NCBI RefSeq assembly: GCF_000768685.1
Contig: NZ_AVPK01000012.1
Span: 1 to 64,000, forward strand
Origin: Knoellia subterranea KCTC 19937
Lineage (GTDB): Bacteria > Actinomycetota > Actinomycetes > Actinomycetales > Dermatophilaceae
DNA length: 64,000 nucleotides
Direction of reading: 5' to 3'
A model generated the notes under the pieces. It was not told where the DNA came from. It worked only from the letters and a program-made list of their open reading frames with translations, and did no database searches. Position numbers and translations under genes: made by a program. Positions 1-10,128 of the stretch are shown piece by piece (the stretch's first letter is position 1; every line of letters starts with the position of its first letter).

Positions 1-32
1 GCCCGGCGCCCCGGCGCGGCGAGGTGCTGCAC
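1..32 (-). CDS. possible 5' end of ftsI/pbpB (penicillin-binding protein), cut by window edge
   Basis: A GTG at 32-30 opens a minus-strand frame that runs off the window and reads Val-Gln-His-Leu-Ala-Ala-Pro. It lies 33 nt past the ftsL-like stop, with a GAGGACGG stretch upstream that could serve as a ribosome site. In actinobacterial dcw clusters the gene after ftsL is ftsI. The call rests on position and this short frame only; no penicillin-binding motif is visible. Confidence 0.3.
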   Translation of the reverse strand, partial: MQHLAAPGRR

Positions 33-65
33 CGGGGCGTCGGGGCCCGTCCTCGCGGCGGGGCG

Positions 66-863
66 TCACGGCGTCGTCGTGGCGCTGGCGGAGGGCGCCG
101 GGTTCGAGGTGTTCGGGGCGTTGCCCGACGGGGTGGCGGTCGCGTTTGGAGTCGCGCCTGCCGACTCGGAGGCAGAGGGTGTCGCCGAGGGCTGAGAACC
201 GTTCGCCGCACCCGGTGTGGCCGATGCCTCCGGGGTCGGGGTGGCAGCGGCCGGGGCAGCGTCCTTGGTCTCCGTCGTCGTGCTCGTCTCACCGGTGGCC
301 GAGTCGACGCTCGTCGTCGTGACCTCGATGGTGGCTCCCTTGACCGTCGTGACTGTCGTGGTCGTCACGGTGCCCACCGTCCGGACCGTGGTCTGGGGAG
401 TCGTGGCGGGGCGGGCTGCCGCGGCGGCCGAATTGCCTTGTGTGGCAACAGTAAATTCTTTCTTGGTGTCGGCCACCTCCGCCACGCCGAGAACCTTCCC
501 ATCGCTCAACCTGAGGAAGGCCGCACTCGTGGCCGGAACCATTCCGAGGTCCAGGGCACGACGCGCCAGCTCAGCCGGAGCGCCCTGCGCATTGATGGCG
601 TGGTTGAGCTCCTCCTCGGCAGCCGAGAGCTCGTTGGAGGTGTCCTGGAGGTCGCCCAGAACGAAGGAACCCTTGGCCATCGCCGTGTTGAGCATCAGGA
701 CCCCGAGGAGGCCCGCAACGAGGAGCGCGAGACAGGCCGCCACGAAAGCCGGCTGCCCCTGCTGCGGCTGCTCGCGGACGACACGCAGTGGACGCGGGCG
801 CGCCGTGCGGGCGGTGGATCGGGGAAGTGACCGGGTCAGTGGACGGGCGGCGGTCTGAGTCAT
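66..863 (-). CDS. ftsL: FtsL-like cell division protein with long Thr/Ala/Pro tail
   Basis: Predicted 265 aa. A basic, Pro/Arg-rich cytoplasmic N-terminus of about 38 residues is followed by one membrane segment (about 39-58) and a short extracytoplasmic region predicted to be helical (about 60-130). The C-terminal half is low-complexity Thr/Ala/Pro/Ser, which typical FtsL proteins lack. The start ATG overlaps the rsmH stop in an ATGA, implying translational coupling. FtsL is a bitopic septum protein that works with DivIC/FtsB and recruits the FtsW/FtsI synthase. Assignment comes from topology and position after rsmH, since FtsL sequence is poorly conserved. The tail may reach into or bind the wall; that is inference. 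Confidence 0.75.
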   Translation of the reverse strand: MTQTAARPLTRSLPRSTARTARPRPLRVVREQPQQGQPAFVAACLALLVAGLLGVLMLNTAMAKGSFVLGDLQDTSNELSAAEEELNHAINAQGAPAELARRALDLGMVPATSAAFLRLSDGKVLGVAEVADTKKEFTVATQGNSAAAAARPATTPQTTVRTVGTVTTTTVTTVKGATIEVTTTSVDSATGETSTTTETKDAAPAAATPTPEASATPGAANGSQPSATPSASESAGATPNATATPSGNAPNTSNPAPSASATTTP

Positions 864-1840
864 CGCCGTGCTCCCTTCGTCGGACGGGTACGTTCTGCGG
901 CCCTGAGGCGGGCCGATGCGGATCGAGGATTCGTGGACTGCTCCGCGGCCGAGGGCTCCTCGGAGCCGCGGGTCAGCAGACGGAGGTATGCCGCGTGCTC
1001 GGGGAGCTCGACCGGCATACCGGGTGGGGTGCTCGAGGTCGCACCGGCCGCGAGCGCGCGCTTGGTGATGCGGTCCTCCAGCGAGTGGTAGGAGAGGACG
1101 GCGATCCGGCCACCCACCGCGAGCGAGTCGACGGCGCCGACGATGGCGCGCTCCCACGCGCCGAGCTCGTCGTTGACCTCGATGCGCAGGGCCTGGAAGG
1201 TTCGCTTGGCCGGGTGGCCCCCGGTGCGCTGCGACGCGGCCGGGACGGCTTCGCGCAGGAGCTCGACCAGTCGAGCGGATCGGGTGAACGGTTCCTTCTC
1301 GCGCTCGCGAACAATCGCGGAGACGATGCGCTTGGCGAAGCGCTCCTCTCCGAAGTCGCGCAGGATCCGGATGAGGTCACCCGGCGCGTAACCGTTGAGC
1401 ACTTCCGCCGCGGTGATACCCCGCCCCTGGTCCATCCGCATGTCGAGCGGAGCATCCTGGGCGTAGGCGAACCCGCGGTCCGCCTCGTCGAGCTGGAGCG
1501 AGGAGACCCCGAGGTCGAACAGCACGGCCTGCACGGCCCCGGATGTGTGCTCAGCCACGACGTCGGCGATCTCGTCGTAGACCGCGTGGACTCCGACGAA
1601 CCTGTCCCCGAAATTCGCGAGGCGCTCGCCCGCCAGGGCCAACGCCTCCTCGTCCCGGTCGATCCCGATGACCCGAGCCTCCGGGCAGTGCTCGAGGAAG
1701 GCCTCGGTGTGGCCGCCCATGCCCAGCGTCCCGTCCACGAGCACCGACCCCGGATCGGTGAGGGCAGGGGCCAGCAGGTCGACGATGCGGTCGCGGAGCA
1801 CGGGAACGTGCCGCTCGTGCGCGGCTCCCCGTGACGACAT
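860..1840 (-). CDS. rsmH: 16S rRNA (cytosine(1402)-N(4))-methyltransferase RsmH
   Basis: Predicted 326 aa, normal for the family. It methylates N4 of C1402 in 16S rRNA, in the decoding centre, using S-adenosylmethionine. The N-terminal HVPVL motif, the SAM-binding [10 protein letters not shown] and GIDRD, the LFDLGVSS motif and the C-terminal SYHSLEDRI all match the MraW/RsmH family. The start ATG at 1840 has AAGGAG upstream with good spacing. It lies between mraZ and ftsL in the division/cell-wall cluster and ends in a 4-nt overlap with ftsL. Confidence 0.97.
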   Translation of the reverse strand: MSSRGAAHERHVPVLRDRIVDLLAPALTDPGSVLVDGTLGMGGHTEAFLEHCPEARVIGIDRDEEALALAGERLANFGDRFVGVHAVYDEIADVVAEHTSGAVQAVLFDLGVSSLQLDEADRGFAYAQDAPLDMRMDQGRGITAAEVLNGYAPGDLIRILRDFGEERFAKRIVSAIVREREKEPFTRSARLVELLREAVPAASQRTGGHPAKRTFQALRIEVNDELGAWERAIVGAVDSLAVGGRIAVLSYHSLEDRITKRALAAGATSSTPPGMPVELPEHAAYLRLLTRGSEEPSAAEQSTNPRSASARLRAAERTRPTKGARR

Positions 1841-1882
1841 CTGCTGCTCCTTCGTGGTGGGTGGCTGTTCTCCAGCGCTGCG

Positions 1883-1937
1883 GTGGTGCGAAGTGGTGCG
1901 ACTCGGCTGTGGTGCGAGGGGTGGTGCGAAGTGGTGG
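1883..1937. repeat. four copies of a 9-bp direct repeat in the mraZ-rsmH spacer
   Basis: GTGGTGCGA occurs at 1883, 1893, 1909 and 1921 on the plus strand, in the transcribed gap between mraZ and rsmH (1841-2032). The rest of the gap is GC-rich with several short hairpins. A structured mraW RNA motif is known upstream of this gene in some actinobacteria. I could not establish whether this gap matches it. The repeats could be a protein or RNA binding site or simple slippage. Confidence 0.6.
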
Positions 1938-2032
1938 GCGCTCCCCGGCCCCTGGTCCCCATCCGTCCGGGGCCCGGCACGGGGGAAGTCGTGTCGGGAA
2001 CCGGTCGGCTGGAGGCCGAGGGCCGGGGTGGA

Positions 2033-2464
2033 TCACATGAGTCCGGGGATGACCTCCTCGGACTGCTCGGAGTAGGCCTGCTCGGTGCTGGCCAGGTAGT
2101 CGTTCCACGCCTCGGTGTCCCAGACCTCGACCCGCGAGCCGGTGCCGATGACGGTGCACTCGCGGTTGAGACCCGCGTACTGACGCAGGTGCGCGGGGAT
2201 CGTGACGCGCCCCTGCTTGTCGGGGATCTCGTCGCTGGCCCCGGACAGGAAGACACGGATGTAGTCGCGCACCGCGCGGTTCGTCGTCGGCGCCTCCTGC
2301 ATCTGCTGCGTGACCTTGACGAACTCGTCCATGGGGAAGACGTAGAGGCAGCGCTCCTGCCCACGGGTCACGACGAGGCCGGTCGAGAGGCGCTCGCGGA
2401 ACTTGGCGGGGAGGAACAGCCGGCCCTTGTCATCGAGGCGAGGCGTGTGCGTACCGAGAAACAC
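2033..2464 (-). CDS. mraZ: transcriptional regulator MraZ
   Basis: Predicted 143 aa from GTG at 2464, the usual length in actinobacteria. Two SpoVT/AbrB-type repeats are visible, marked by [12 protein letters not shown] near the N-terminus and [12 protein letters not shown] in the middle. MraZ forms ring-shaped oligomers and binds direct repeats upstream of its own gene to control the division/cell-wall cluster. An earlier in-frame ATG at 2506 exists, but the GTG that yields Met-Phe-Leu-Gly-Thr matches family N-termini. It is the first gene of the minus-strand mraZ-rsmH-ftsL run. Confidence 0.96.
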   Translation of the reverse strand: MFLGTHTPRLDDKGRLFLPAKFRERLSTGLVVTRGQERCLYVFPMDEFVKVTQQMQEAPTTNRAVRDYIRVFLSGASDEIPDKQGRVTIPAHLRQYAGLNRECTVIGTGSRVEVWDTEAWNDYLASTEQAYSEQSEEVIPGLM

Positions 2465-2510
2465 CGCACTCACCACCCCTTCTGACTCGACCCACCGGGC
2501 CAACACTTCG

Positions 2511-2535
2511 CTCCGGTGTCCTCCACTTTACTCCA
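2511..2535 (-). promoter_or_regulatory. MraZ box array upstream of mraZ
   Basis: On the minus strand this reads TGGAG-TAAAG-TGGAG-GACAC-CGGAG: three pentamers repeated every 10 bp, 47 nt or more before the mraZ GTG. MraZ is known to bind TGGGN-type pentamers separated by 5 nt, so this is very likely its autoregulatory operator. Confidence 0.75.
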
Positions 2536-2598
2536 CCTCCAACCGAAATCAAGTCGTTATCAACCTCAAACCCTCCTTTTTCCGCAGGTCAGAGTAGG

Positions 2599-2761
2599 TG
2601 GTGGAAAGTGGGGCACATTCGCAGACCACAGCGTGATTCGGGCACATGAGCACCCGGCATACCGGCGTGTATGCCGCCCCGCGGCGCCGGCGGAACCTGA
2701 ACGAACGCTGGGAGCCTCACCTTTTCCCGCCCCATCCCTCCCCGAGTGGAGCAATGTGGGG
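2599..2761 (+). promoter_or_regulatory. two MraZ-type box pairs plus an inverted CGGCATAC pair ahead of moxR
   Basis: Two further pentamer pairs with exact 5-nt spacers face the plus-strand moxR gene: TGGTG-GAAAG-TGGGG at 2599-2613 and TGGAG-CAATG-TGGGG at 2747-2761. Between them lie CGGCATAC (2655-2662) and GTATGCCG (2669-2676), an inverted pair with a 6-nt spacer. With the mraZ operator these account for the 351-bp gap 2465-2815. I see no convincing gene in it. Confidence 0.5.
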
Positions 2762-2815
2762 CAAGATCGAAGACCCCGTTGCGCAGGGCTGCGGGTGCAC
2801 CCCGAGGAGCCACCG

Positions 2816-3838
<1,023 letters not shown>

Positions 3839-3846
3839 GTCGCGCC

Positions 3847-5145
3847 ATGCGACGATTCCGCGACTCACTCACCACGCGCGGCGCCGCGTTCCTCGCGTCG
3901 GGCATCGTGCTCGTTCTGGCCGGTCTGGCGCTCGGCCAGCACGACCTCAGCCGGATCGGCACGGCGCTCGGCGCACTGCCCATCCTCTCGGGGCTCCTCG
4001 GGCGCCGGCACGACCTCGACCTGGTCGTCGACCGCGAGGCCCAGCCCTCGCGCGTCACCATCGACCAGCCGGCGGTCGTCCAGATGACGCTGTCCAACCC
4101 GTCGACGACCCGCTCGCCGATGCTCTTCGCCGAGGAACACCTCGACTACTCACTCGGCGACCGACCACGGTTCGTGCTCCCGTCGCTCGCAGCCGGCGGA
4201 TCAACGCATGTGGAGTATGCCGTCCGCGCCCACGCGCGCGGAGCTCACCGACTCGGTCCGCTCGGCGTCCGGGTCCAGGACCCCTTCGGGCTCACGCTCC
4301 GGCACGCTTCGGTCAGCACCCACGACGAGCTCCTCGTCCTGCCAAGGGTCGTCGCCCTCGCCGATGGTCGGGCGCTCGGCCGCGGCCTCGGCTCGGAAGG
4401 TTCGGTCCCTCACCGGGTCGCGCTGCACGGCGAGGATGACCAGTCGATCCGTGAGTACCGCGACGGTGACGACCTGCGCCGCATCCACTGGCCGGCGACC
4501 GCCCGCACCGGTGAGCTCATGGTGCGTCAGGAGGATCGTCCGGCGAAACGTCGAGCCGTCGTGCTCCTCGACACCCGGGCACAGGCACACGGAGGCAAGG
4601 GTCCGTCGGGCTCCCTCGAATGGGCAGTCACCATGGCCGCCTCCGCGCTGGCCCACCTGCTGGAGATGGGTTTCGCCGTCCACCTGCTCACCCCCGACGG
4701 CGAATCGGAGTCGGGGGTACGCGAGGACACCGACCTCGACCGCGGTCTCGAAACCCTGGCCCGCACCGTCCACTCCGAGGACAAGGGCATCGGAAGCCTG
4801 CTCCACGCGGCGAGTGCCGCGACCGCGCAGGGAGGACTGGTCGTCGCCATCGTCGGCGCCGTCGACGACGACGCCTCGCGTGCGCTGGCCTCCCTCCGTC
4901 AGCCCGGTGGCCCCGGCTTGGCATTCGTCATCAACGCGGCGTCCTTCGGTGGCCGGACTGCGACACCGACCGCGGCATCGAGTGGCGCACCGGGTGCCGC
5001 GCCGGGCGGGGACGTCGGTCCGCCGGCCACGACGGCGTCACTCGCGGGTGCCGGATGGTCGGTCCTGAGCGTCGACCCGCAACTCGGCGTCGCCGACGCG
5101 TGGGCTGCAGCGGCCGGATCCCGCAGTCTGGTGGGTGCCCGATGA
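3847..5145 (+). CDS. DUF58 domain-containing membrane protein
   Basis: Predicted 432 aa. Two membrane segments lie near the N-terminus (about 12-50), followed by a beta-rich region with the EDDQSIREYRDGDDLRRIHW signature typical of DUF58 (about residues 195-215) and a VWA-like C-terminal region (VVLLDTR). DUF58 proteins are thought to work with MoxR ATPases in envelope-linked complexes. The stop overlaps the next gene in an ATGA. The function of the family is not firmly established. Confidence 0.93.
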   Translation: MRRFRDSLTTRGAAFLASGIVLVLAGLALGQHDLSRIGTALGALPILSGLLGRRHDLDLVVDREAQPSRVTIDQPAVVQMTLSNPSTTRSPMLFAEEHLDYSLGDRPRFVLPSLAAGGSTHVEYAVRAHARGAHRLGPLGVRVQDPFGLTLRHASVSTHDELLVLPRVVALADGRALGRGLGSEGSVPHRVALHGEDDQSIREYRDGDDLRRIHWPATARTGELMVRQEDRPAKRRAVVLLDTRAQAHGGKGPSGSLEWAVTMAASALAHLLEMGFAVHLLTPDGESESGVREDTDLDRGLETLARTVHSEDKGIGSLLHAASAATAQGGLVVAIVGAVDDDASRALASLRQPGGPGLAFVINAASFGGRTATPTAASSGAPGAAPGGDVGPPATTASLAGAGWSVLSVDPQLGVADAWAAAAGSRSLVGAR

Positions 5146-7451
5146 ACCGCACCCGCCCGCTGGAAGCCCTCCTCGCTGCCCTCGCGACCTTGGCCGTCGC
5201 CCTTCCCCTCCTCACCCTCTTCGACTCCAACACGTGGGTGCGCCCCGCCGGCCTCGTCATCGTCACGATCGCGCTCGTCGGCGTGGGCCTGCGCTCACTC
5301 GCGCTGTCGGCGTGGGTCGTGATCCTCGGCCAGGCCGTGGCAGGGTTCCTCGCCATTTCGTGGTTGCACGGACGGGGCCACCTCTTGGGCGGACTCCTCC
5401 CCGGACCGGACAGCGTGCACGCCCTGGGCATCCTGCTCGGCGAGGCCCGCGAAACGGTCATGGCCTTCTCGGCTCCTGTCCCGACCGAACGCGGCATCAT
5501 CGTGGCCATCACGATCCTCGTCGGCTTCACGGCGCTCGTGGTCGACGCCGTGGGGGTGACCCTGCGCTCCCCCGCACTGGCCGGTCTCGCCCTCCTCACG
5601 GCATACCTCGTGTCGGCGACGAACTCCGGTGACGGGCTCTCGTGGAAGTACTTCATCCTGCCGATCGCCTTCTGGCTGGCACTGCTGGCGACACAGGGAC
5701 TTGGCGTCGTCCGGCGCTGGAGCACCACGGTGCCGCGTGGTTCCGATGGCGCGGATCACGACCCCGTTCTCGGTGTCGCCGGAACGGCCCGGCTCCTCGG
5801 GGCGGGCACGCTCGCATTGGCCATCGTGCTGCCCATGGTCGTGCCGCACCTGCCCACGACCTTCCTCGCCGACGGCCTCGGCCGAGCGGACAACGCCCGC
5901 GGCGGAGGCTCGATCACGCTCAACACCACGGTTGACCTACGACGCTCCCTCGAGGACCAGTCGCAGACGCCGGTCATCAGCTACCGGACGACGACGACCA
6001 GCCCGGATCCCCTGCGCGTCGCGATCCTCACGGACTACCGGCGGGGCGAGTGGAGTACCGGCTTCACCGCCGGGCGCAACGTTCAGCCCGACTCCATCGC
6101 CCAGGATGGCGACCCGTCGGTCAAGCGCACCCCGGTTCGGATCGACGTCACCGAGAACCGGCTTCAGGCACCTCAGATCGCCCTGCCATCACCGCTGCAG
6201 AACGTCGACCTTGGAGACGTGCCTCTGCGCACCAACTTCGTCGGCAGCTTCGAGGTCGACCGCAACGTCGGCGAATACACCGCGAACTACAACCAGCTGC
6301 AACCGACGACCGGCGACTTCTCGACGGACGGTCCGGGGCCACGCGGCTGGGACGAGGGGATCTACAACGAGATCGACGGCGAGAGCTTCGAACGGCTCCA
6401 GGAACTCGTCAACAACGTCGTGCCCGAGGGTTCCACCCCGCTGGAAACTGCGCGTCTGCTCCAGGCCCACTTCCGCAGCAGTCAGTACACCTACTCCCTC
6501 CAGCTGCCCACGCCGACCGATCCGGTATCTGGCCGCACGATGATGGCCGACCCGCTGTCGAACTTCCTGGTGTCACGCACCGGCTACTGCGTCCAGTTCG
6601 CGTCCGCGTTCGTCATGGCCGCGCGCATCAAGGGCATCCCGGCGCGGTTGGCGATCGGGTTCCTCCCGGGCACGTTCGCCAATGCCTCCTACACCGTGCG
6701 CGCGGCGGACGCCCACGCCTGGCCGGAACTGTGGTTCCCGGACCTCGGGTGGACCCGCTTCGAGCCCACGCCCGGTGTCCGTACGGGTGGTGCGCCGACC
6801 TACAGCCTCATCCCCACCGAGGTCGGCCCCACGGAGTCGGCGTCGCCCACGGCGTCCAGCTCCGCCCCGGCACCGACCGCGAGCGAACGACCCGACAGCG
6901 ACACCGGATCGGTCGGTCCCACCACGACGTCGACGAGCGGCCCGTTCCGATGGATCACCGACAACCTGCTGACCCTCGTCGTCATCGTCGCCGCGTTGCT
7001 GTCGCTGCTCCTTTTGCCGGTTGCGGCCTGGGTGCGTCGACGGCGCCTGCGCAAGGCTGCCCGTGACGATGCGGAGCGGGTCGAGGCCGACTGGGCCTCG
7101 CTCATCTCCAGGCTCGGCGACATCGGCATCGCCCCACCCGACGGGAGCACACCGCGGCAGGCCGGGACCCGGCTCGCCCACGACGCCATTCTGTCGGCCG
7201 AGCCCAAGGCCGCGATGGGCCGGATCGTCTCGACCGTCGAGCAGGCGCGCTACGCGCCGCCCCATGCGCAGATCCCCGACGTCAGCACCGACACCCGCGC
7301 CGTCTGGCGTGCGGCACTGTCCGCGCGCCAGCGCGGTGACCGGGTTCGCGCGCTGCTGATCCCTGCCGACGGGCTCCGCCAATGGCGCGACGTCGTCGAC
7401 GGAACCCTCGCGTGGCCACGACGGGCATGGTCTCGCCTCCGCCGGCGTTGA
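5142..7451 (+). CDS. TgpA-like transglutaminase domain membrane protein (DUF3488/DUF4129)
   Basis: Predicted 769 aa. The N-terminal region has about six membrane helices. It is followed by a large extracytoplasmic transglutaminase-like domain with the Cys in GYCVQFA, the His in ADAHAWPE and the Asp in FPDLGW. A Ser/Thr/Pro linker, a final membrane helix and a cytoplasmic DUF4129-like tail complete it. The family is related to TgpA of Pseudomonas; its physiological substrate is unknown in actinobacteria. The start ATG overlaps the DUF58 stop (ATGA), so the MoxR-DUF58-TgpA trio is a translationally coupled operon. Confidence 0.93.
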   Translation: MNRTRPLEALLAALATLAVALPLLTLFDSNTWVRPAGLVIVTIALVGVGLRSLALSAWVVILGQAVAGFLAISWLHGRGHLLGGLLPGPDSVHALGILLGEARETVMAFSAPVPTERGIIVAITILVGFTALVVDAVGVTLRSPALAGLALLTAYLVSATNSGDGLSWKYFILPIAFWLALLATQGLGVVRRWSTTVPRGSDGADHDPVLGVAGTARLLGAGTLALAIVLPMVVPHLPTTFLADGLGRADNARGGGSITLNTTVDLRRSLEDQSQTPVISYRTTTTSPDPLRVAILTDYRRGEWSTGFTAGRNVQPDSIAQDGDPSVKRTPVRIDVTENRLQAPQIALPSPLQNVDLGDVPLRTNFVGSFEVDRNVGEYTANYNQLQPTTGDFSTDGPGPRGWDEGIYNEIDGESFERLQELVNNVVPEGSTPLETARLLQAHFRSSQYTYSLQLPTPTDPVSGRTMMADPLSNFLVSRTGYCVQFASAFVMAARIKGIPARLAIGFLPGTFANASYTVRAADAHAWPELWFPDLGWTRFEPTPGVRTGGAPTYSLIPTEVGPTESASPTASSSAPAPTASERPDSDTGSVGPTTTSTSGPFRWITDNLLTLVVIVAALLSLLLLPVAAWVRRRRLRKAARDDAERVEADWASLISRLGDIGIAPPDGSTPRQAGTRLAHDAILSAEPKAAMGRIVSTVEQARYAPPHAQIPDVSTDTRAVWRAALSARQRGDRVRALLIPADGLRQWRDVVDGTLAWPRRAWSRLRRR

Positions 7452-7475
7452 GTCGAGCCGTCCCGAAACGACGAC

Positions 7476-7508
7476 GCGCCCCGAGAGACACAGTGTCTCC
7501 CGGGGCGC
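7476..7508. terminator. terminator hairpin between TgpA-like gene and sigA
   Basis: Arms 7476-7491 and 7493-7508 are complementary at 15 of 16 positions around a very short loop. It lies between convergent genes and could serve both. Confidence 0.7.
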
Positions 7509-7532
7509 GGGCGTCTGAGGTTGGCGGATCAG

Positions 7533-7643
7533 TCCGCTGCGTTGCCTCCGCCGATCGTCGTCAGTCCAACCTTCTGGGACTGACTCCTTCCGGCTACGGG
7601 CCTCGCTCCGCTGCGTTGCCTCCGCCGATCGTCGTCAGTCCAA
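7533..7643. repeat. 37-bp perfect direct repeat duplicating the sigA 3' end
   Basis: The same 37 bases occur at 7533-7569 and 7607-7643. The second copy contains the last codons and stop of the sigma factor gene; the first lies downstream in the spacer. It appears to be a small tandem duplication with 37 bp between the copies. Confidence 0.85.
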
Positions 7644-9350
7644 GTAATCGCGCAGGGCCTGCGAGCGGCTCGGGTGACGCAGCTTGCTCATCGTCTTCGA
7701 CTCGATCTGGCGGATGCGCTCACGCGTCACGCCATAGACCTTGCCGATCTCGTCGAGCGTCTTGGGCTGACCGTCGGTGAGACCGAAGCGCATCGACACG
7801 ACTCCCGCCTCACGCTCCGAGAGGGTGTCGAGCACCGAGTGCAACTGCTCCTGGAGGAGGGTGAAGCTCACGGCGTCGGCCGGGACAACCGCCTCGGAGT
7901 CCTCGATGAGGTCACCGAACTCGCTGTCGCCGTCCTCACCGAGGGGCGTGTGCAGCGAGATGGGCTCGCGACCGTACTTCTGGACCTCGACGACCTTCTC
8001 GGGCGTCATGTCGAGCTCGAGAGCCAGCTCCTCCGGGGTGGGCTCGCGACCGAGGTCCTGGAGCATCTGCCGCTGGACACGAGCCAGCTTGTTGATGACC
8101 TCCACCATGTGCACCGGGATACGGATGGTGCGGGCCTGGTCTGCCATGGCGCGGGTGATGGCCTGACGGATCCACCACGTCGCGTACGTCGAGAACTTGT
8201 AGCCCTTGGTGTAGTCGAACTTCTCGACCGCACGGATGAGGCCGAGGTTGCCTTCCTGGATGAGGTCGAGGAAGAGCATGCCGCGGCCGGTGTAGCGCTT
8301 GGCCAGCGACACCACGAGGCGCAGGTTGGCCTCGAGGAGGTGGTTCTTGGCGTTCTTGCCGTCCTGCGCGATCCACCAGAGCTCACGCTTGAGCTTCATG
8401 TCGATCTTCTCGCCGGAGTTCAGTCGCTCCTCGCTGAACAGACCGGCCTCGATCCGCTTCGCGAGTTCGACTTCCTGCTCGGCGTTGAGGAGGGCAACCT
8501 TGCCGATCTGCTTGAGGTAGTCCTTGACCGGGTCGGCCGTGGCGCCCGCGGTGACGACCTGCTGGACGGGTGCGTCCTCCTCGTCGTCGTCGCGCAGGAC
8601 GAACCCACCGGCAGCAGCCGCAGTCTCGGGAGCCTCGTCCGTGCTGGACGACTCCTCGGACTCGTCAGCATCGTCCTCGGGTTCGACCTCGGCACCATCG
8701 ACCGTCGCGGCAGCAGCGTCAGCCGACGCCTTCTTCGCGGCAGCCTTCCTGGCCGTCGACGTGGAGGCAGCCTTGGCCGCCGGTGCCGCAGCCGCAGCCG
8801 CAGCCGCCTTGGTGGTGGCGGCCTTCTTGGCCGGCGTGGCCTTGGCGGTCTTGGTGGCGGCGGCCTTGGTGGCGGCGGCCTTGGTGGCCGCGGTCTTGGT
8901 GGCGGCCGTCTTCGTCGCAGCGGTCTTCGTTGCAGCGGTCTTCGTGGCAGCCGTCTTGGCCGCTGCCTTCTTGGTCGCGGGCTTCGTGGCCGATGCGTCG
9001 TCGTCGGTTGCGGACGCCTTGGCGTCGGCCTTCTTCGACGCCGCCGGAGCAGCCTTCTTGGTGACGGCCTTCTTGGTGGCCGCGGTCGTGGTCTTCTTGG
9101 CGGTCGCCTTCGTGGCAGCCACGGCCCCTGCCGGCATCGTCATGCTCACCTCAATGCCCTGCGCAGCCAGAGCCGTGAGGACGGTGCGACCACGGCTGGG
9201 CTTCACGCCTGCGGCAAGGATGGCCTGAGCCACCTGCTCTCCGGTCACCTGACCGGTGGTGTGACCCGTGCGAACGAGATCCTGAAGGGCTGGGTGGCCG
9301 AACTCGGCGGGGAGGGGCATCTCGGAGGCGTTCGTGGGCACAGGCGACAC
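7635..9350 (-). CDS. sigA: principal RNA polymerase sigma factor (SigA/HrdB type)
   Basis: Predicted 571 aa from GTG at 9350 (GAAAGG upstream). After a short N-terminal domain comes a long Lys/Ala/Thr-rich low-complexity stretch (about residues 75-230) built of repeated KTAAT-like units, then an acidic linker. The sigma-70 core follows: region 1.2 ([11 protein letters not shown]), region 2.3-2.4 ([18 protein letters not shown]), region 3, and region 4.2 ([18 protein letters not shown]). It directs housekeeping transcription. Basic Ala/Lys repeats before region 1.2 are characteristic of actinobacterial primary sigmas. The repeat number may vary between strains. Confidence 0.97.
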   Translation of the reverse strand: MSPVPTNASEMPLPAEFGHPALQDLVRTGHTTGQVTGEQVAQAILAAGVKPSRGRTVLTALAAQGIEVSMTMPAGAVAATKATAKKTTTAATKKAVTKKAAPAASKKADAKASATDDDASATKPATKKAAAKTAATKTAATKTAATKTAATKTAATKAAATKAAATKTAKATPAKKAATTKAAAAAAAAPAAKAASTSTARKAAAKKASADAAAATVDGAEVEPEDDADESEESSSTDEAPETAAAAGGFVLRDDDEEDAPVQQVVTAGATADPVKDYLKQIGKVALLNAEQEVELAKRIEAGLFSEERLNSGEKIDMKLKRELWWIAQDGKNAKNHLLEANLRLVVSLAKRYTGRGMLFLDLIQEGNLGLIRAVEKFDYTKGYKFSTYATWWIRQAITRAMADQARTIRIPVHMVEVINKLARVQRQMLQDLGREPTPEELALELDMTPEKVVEVQKYGREPISLHTPLGEDGDSEFGDLIEDSEAVVPADAVSFTLLQEQLHSVLDTLSEREAGVVSMRFGLTDGQPKTLDEIGKVYGVTRERIRQIESKTMSKLRHPSRSQALRDYLD

Positions 9351-9485
9351 CGACAACCTTTCGTCACGGGAGCACTCGGTGAGGCTCACGCGTGGGCGGA
9401 GCACTGACCGGCTGGTCGAGTTGGCGCACACTCCAAGGTGATCCACAGGGGTGAAGATCGACCGTTGCTTCGAGCGTGCACTTAC

Positions 9486-9537
9486 ATTATAAATCGCCGC
9501 GGCCCCCAGCCCTATTCCGGGAGGGACCGCGGCGATT
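9486..9537 (-). promoter_or_regulatory. uspA terminator hairpin abutting a TATAAT promoter for sigA
   Basis: An 11-bp inverted repeat (9492-9502 with 9527-9537) lies about 80 nt past the uspA stop and probably ends that transcript. Directly beside it on the minus strand is a perfect TATAAT (9491-9486), about 135 nt before the sigA GTG. No canonical -35 hexamer is visible because the hairpin arm occupies that position. The gap 9351-9617 otherwise shows nothing. Confidence 0.5.
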
Positions 9538-9617
9538 CGTCAACGGTGTGCTGCACCGCTTCTCGCGCCACACGGATGTGGCCAGCGGTTTGCACAGGAC
9601 CAGTGAGTCGGGCGACG

Positions 9618-9992
9618 TCAGCTCTTGACTGCGAGCACCGGACAGGGAGCGTCGAGCAGGATCCGCTGGGCGTTGGAACCGAGGATCAGCTTGCCCACGG
9701 GGGTGCGCCGACGCAGGCCGATCACGATCAGCTCCGCATCGAGCTCGTCGGCCACGGCGATCAGGTCCTCGGCGGGCTCGTTGCCCCGGATGAGCTGGCG
9801 CACGGTGACCGTGACCCCCTGGGCCTTGAGGTCTTCGCCCAGCTTGCTCAACTCCTCGGAGTCCTCACCAGCACCGTCGCGGTTGGAGTTGATGACGACC
9901 AGGTCGGTCTTGCGCAGGAGGGCTTCCTCGCCCGCGCGGGTCAGTGCAGCCGCGCCTTCCTTGGTCGGGATGTATCCGACGACGATGGCCAC
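9618..9992 (-). CDS. universal stress protein (UspA family)
   Basis: Predicted 124 aa, a single Usp domain. The start is GTG at 9992 with a strong AAGGAGG site. The C-terminal nucleotide-binding signature of ATP-type Usp proteins is present in modified form (VIGLRRRTPVGKLILGSNAQ). Such proteins are cytoplasmic and induced under stress or growth arrest; individual functions are poorly defined. It is monocistronic here, between metX and sigA, ending at a hairpin. Confidence 0.92.
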   Translation of the reverse strand: MAIVVGYIPTKEGAAALTRAGEEALLRKTDLVVINSNRDGAGEDSEELSKLGEDLKAQGVTVTVRQLIRGNEPAEDLIAVADELDAELIVIGLRRRTPVGKLILGSNAQRILLDAPCPVLAVKS

Positions 9993-10128
9993 TGTTCCTC
10001 CTTGTCAGCAGGTCAGCCCAACCGTGGGCTCTTGTGGGGACCGTACCGGAGATTGTGACGCTTGACACGGCGCATCACCGGGACTCTCAGATGCGCCCCA
10101 CCGCGGACGCCCACGGCCGCTGGCACCG

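Noticed and set aside
1841-2032. mraW RNA motif upstream of rsmH
   Set aside because: The location fits, but I could not reproduce the consensus from memory or find a convincing match, so only the repeats are reported.
8820-9000. Repeats in sigA as a CRISPR-like or mobile repeat
   Set aside because: They are in-frame codons for KTAAT-like protein units in the known low-complexity N-terminus.
7674-9407. 577-codon open frame antisense to sigA
   Set aside because: Produced by the repetitive Lys/Ala codons of sigA read backwards; Gly/Arg/Leu-rich with no domain.
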